64,000 nucleotides of DNA from Solirubrobacter sp963837485 (GTDB lineage Bacteria; Actinomycetota; Thermoleophilia; Solirubrobacterales; Solirubrobacteraceae): NCBI GenBank assembly GCA_963837485.1, contig CAWINP010000018.1, positions 264,433 through 328,432 of the forward strand, written 5' to 3'. Positions 63,929-64,000 of this stretch are shown here, in pieces. The notes below the pieces were generated by a model. That model searched no databases. It saw only the letters and a list, made by a program, of their open reading frames with translations, and was not told the DNA's origin. How positions within the stretch are numbered: the first letter of the stretch is position 1; each line of letters starts with the position of its first letter. A program made the position numbers and the translations under genes.

Positions 63929-64000
63929 GCGGCTTGCGCAGCTCCCTCCGCCGGGAGCCGATGGCCATCTGCCGCTCCGCGAACTTGCCGGTGCGCCGTA

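Noticed and set aside
63888..64000. Possible minus-strand gene end (RRTGKFAERQMAIGSRRREL)
   Set aside because: Protein-like, but it overlaps the AhpD-like gene by 40 bp and the rest is outside the window, so it cannot be supported.

Overview
The window is very GC-rich actinobacterial DNA. Its gene families suggest a soil member of the Thermoleophilia/Solirubrobacterales type: large LuxR regulators with AAA or TPR sensor regions, a membrane-anchored SARP/BTAD regulator joined to a beta-propeller and a periplasmic-binding domain, an NhaA-DsbA fusion, and secreted repeat proteins rich in 'GSVTAxK' motifs. This placement is an inference from gene content. No rRNA, tRNA or CRISPR array was seen.

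Layout. 1-13.7 kb is compact housekeeping DNA. It holds a thiolase/LMW phosphatase/fructosamine-kinase operon with a TetR-type operator, a psuG-psuK pseudouridine operon, a PAS histidine kinase, two secreted proteins, a His-rich PadR regulator divergent from an ABC1-family kinase, an MFS pump with its TetR regulator, and a pair of paralogous small proteins. 14-28 kb is looser and partly decayed. It has a GFA protein, methyltransferases, a TPR-LuxR regulator, two FAD oxygenases, several NTF2-like proteins, and remnants of a methyltransferase, a transposase, a GMC oxidoreductase and a GYD protein. 28-33 kb carries an MMPL exporter behind a two-component pair whose kinase has lost its ATP-binding N-box, and a LysR regulator. 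33.3-36.7 kb is a tight operon of redox and electrophile-handling enzymes divergent from that LysR gene. 37-40.5 kb, on the minus strand, holds two alpha/beta hydrolases, an orphan ScoMcrA-type head domain and an SDR.

40.5-64 kb mixes intact genes with damaged or mobile ones. Intact: a large AAA-LuxR regulator, a TMEM175-like channel, an MBL hydrolase, a cupin, a MalK-type ATPase, NhaA-DsbA, DsbA, redoxin and AhpD-like proteins. Damaged or mobile: a ureC fragment, an IS110 element, TolB-like and SARP-fusion genes that have both lost their 5' ends at one junction, an IS630 element sitting in the stop codon of the ATPase gene, a wrbA fragment, and an APC permease with frameshifts.

The recurring theme is damage. 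At least eight loci keep recognisable N- and C-terminal parts with the middle missing, or only one end. Three or more other loci have single-base frameshifts, several in G runs. The first pattern looks like real deletion decay (or collapsed assembly); the second may be sequencing error. The most novel-looking candidates are the SARP-TM-propeller-PBP fusion, the structured intergenic hairpins near 53.0 kb, a dispersed ~100-bp repeat, and the IS110 left end that should encode a bridge RNA.
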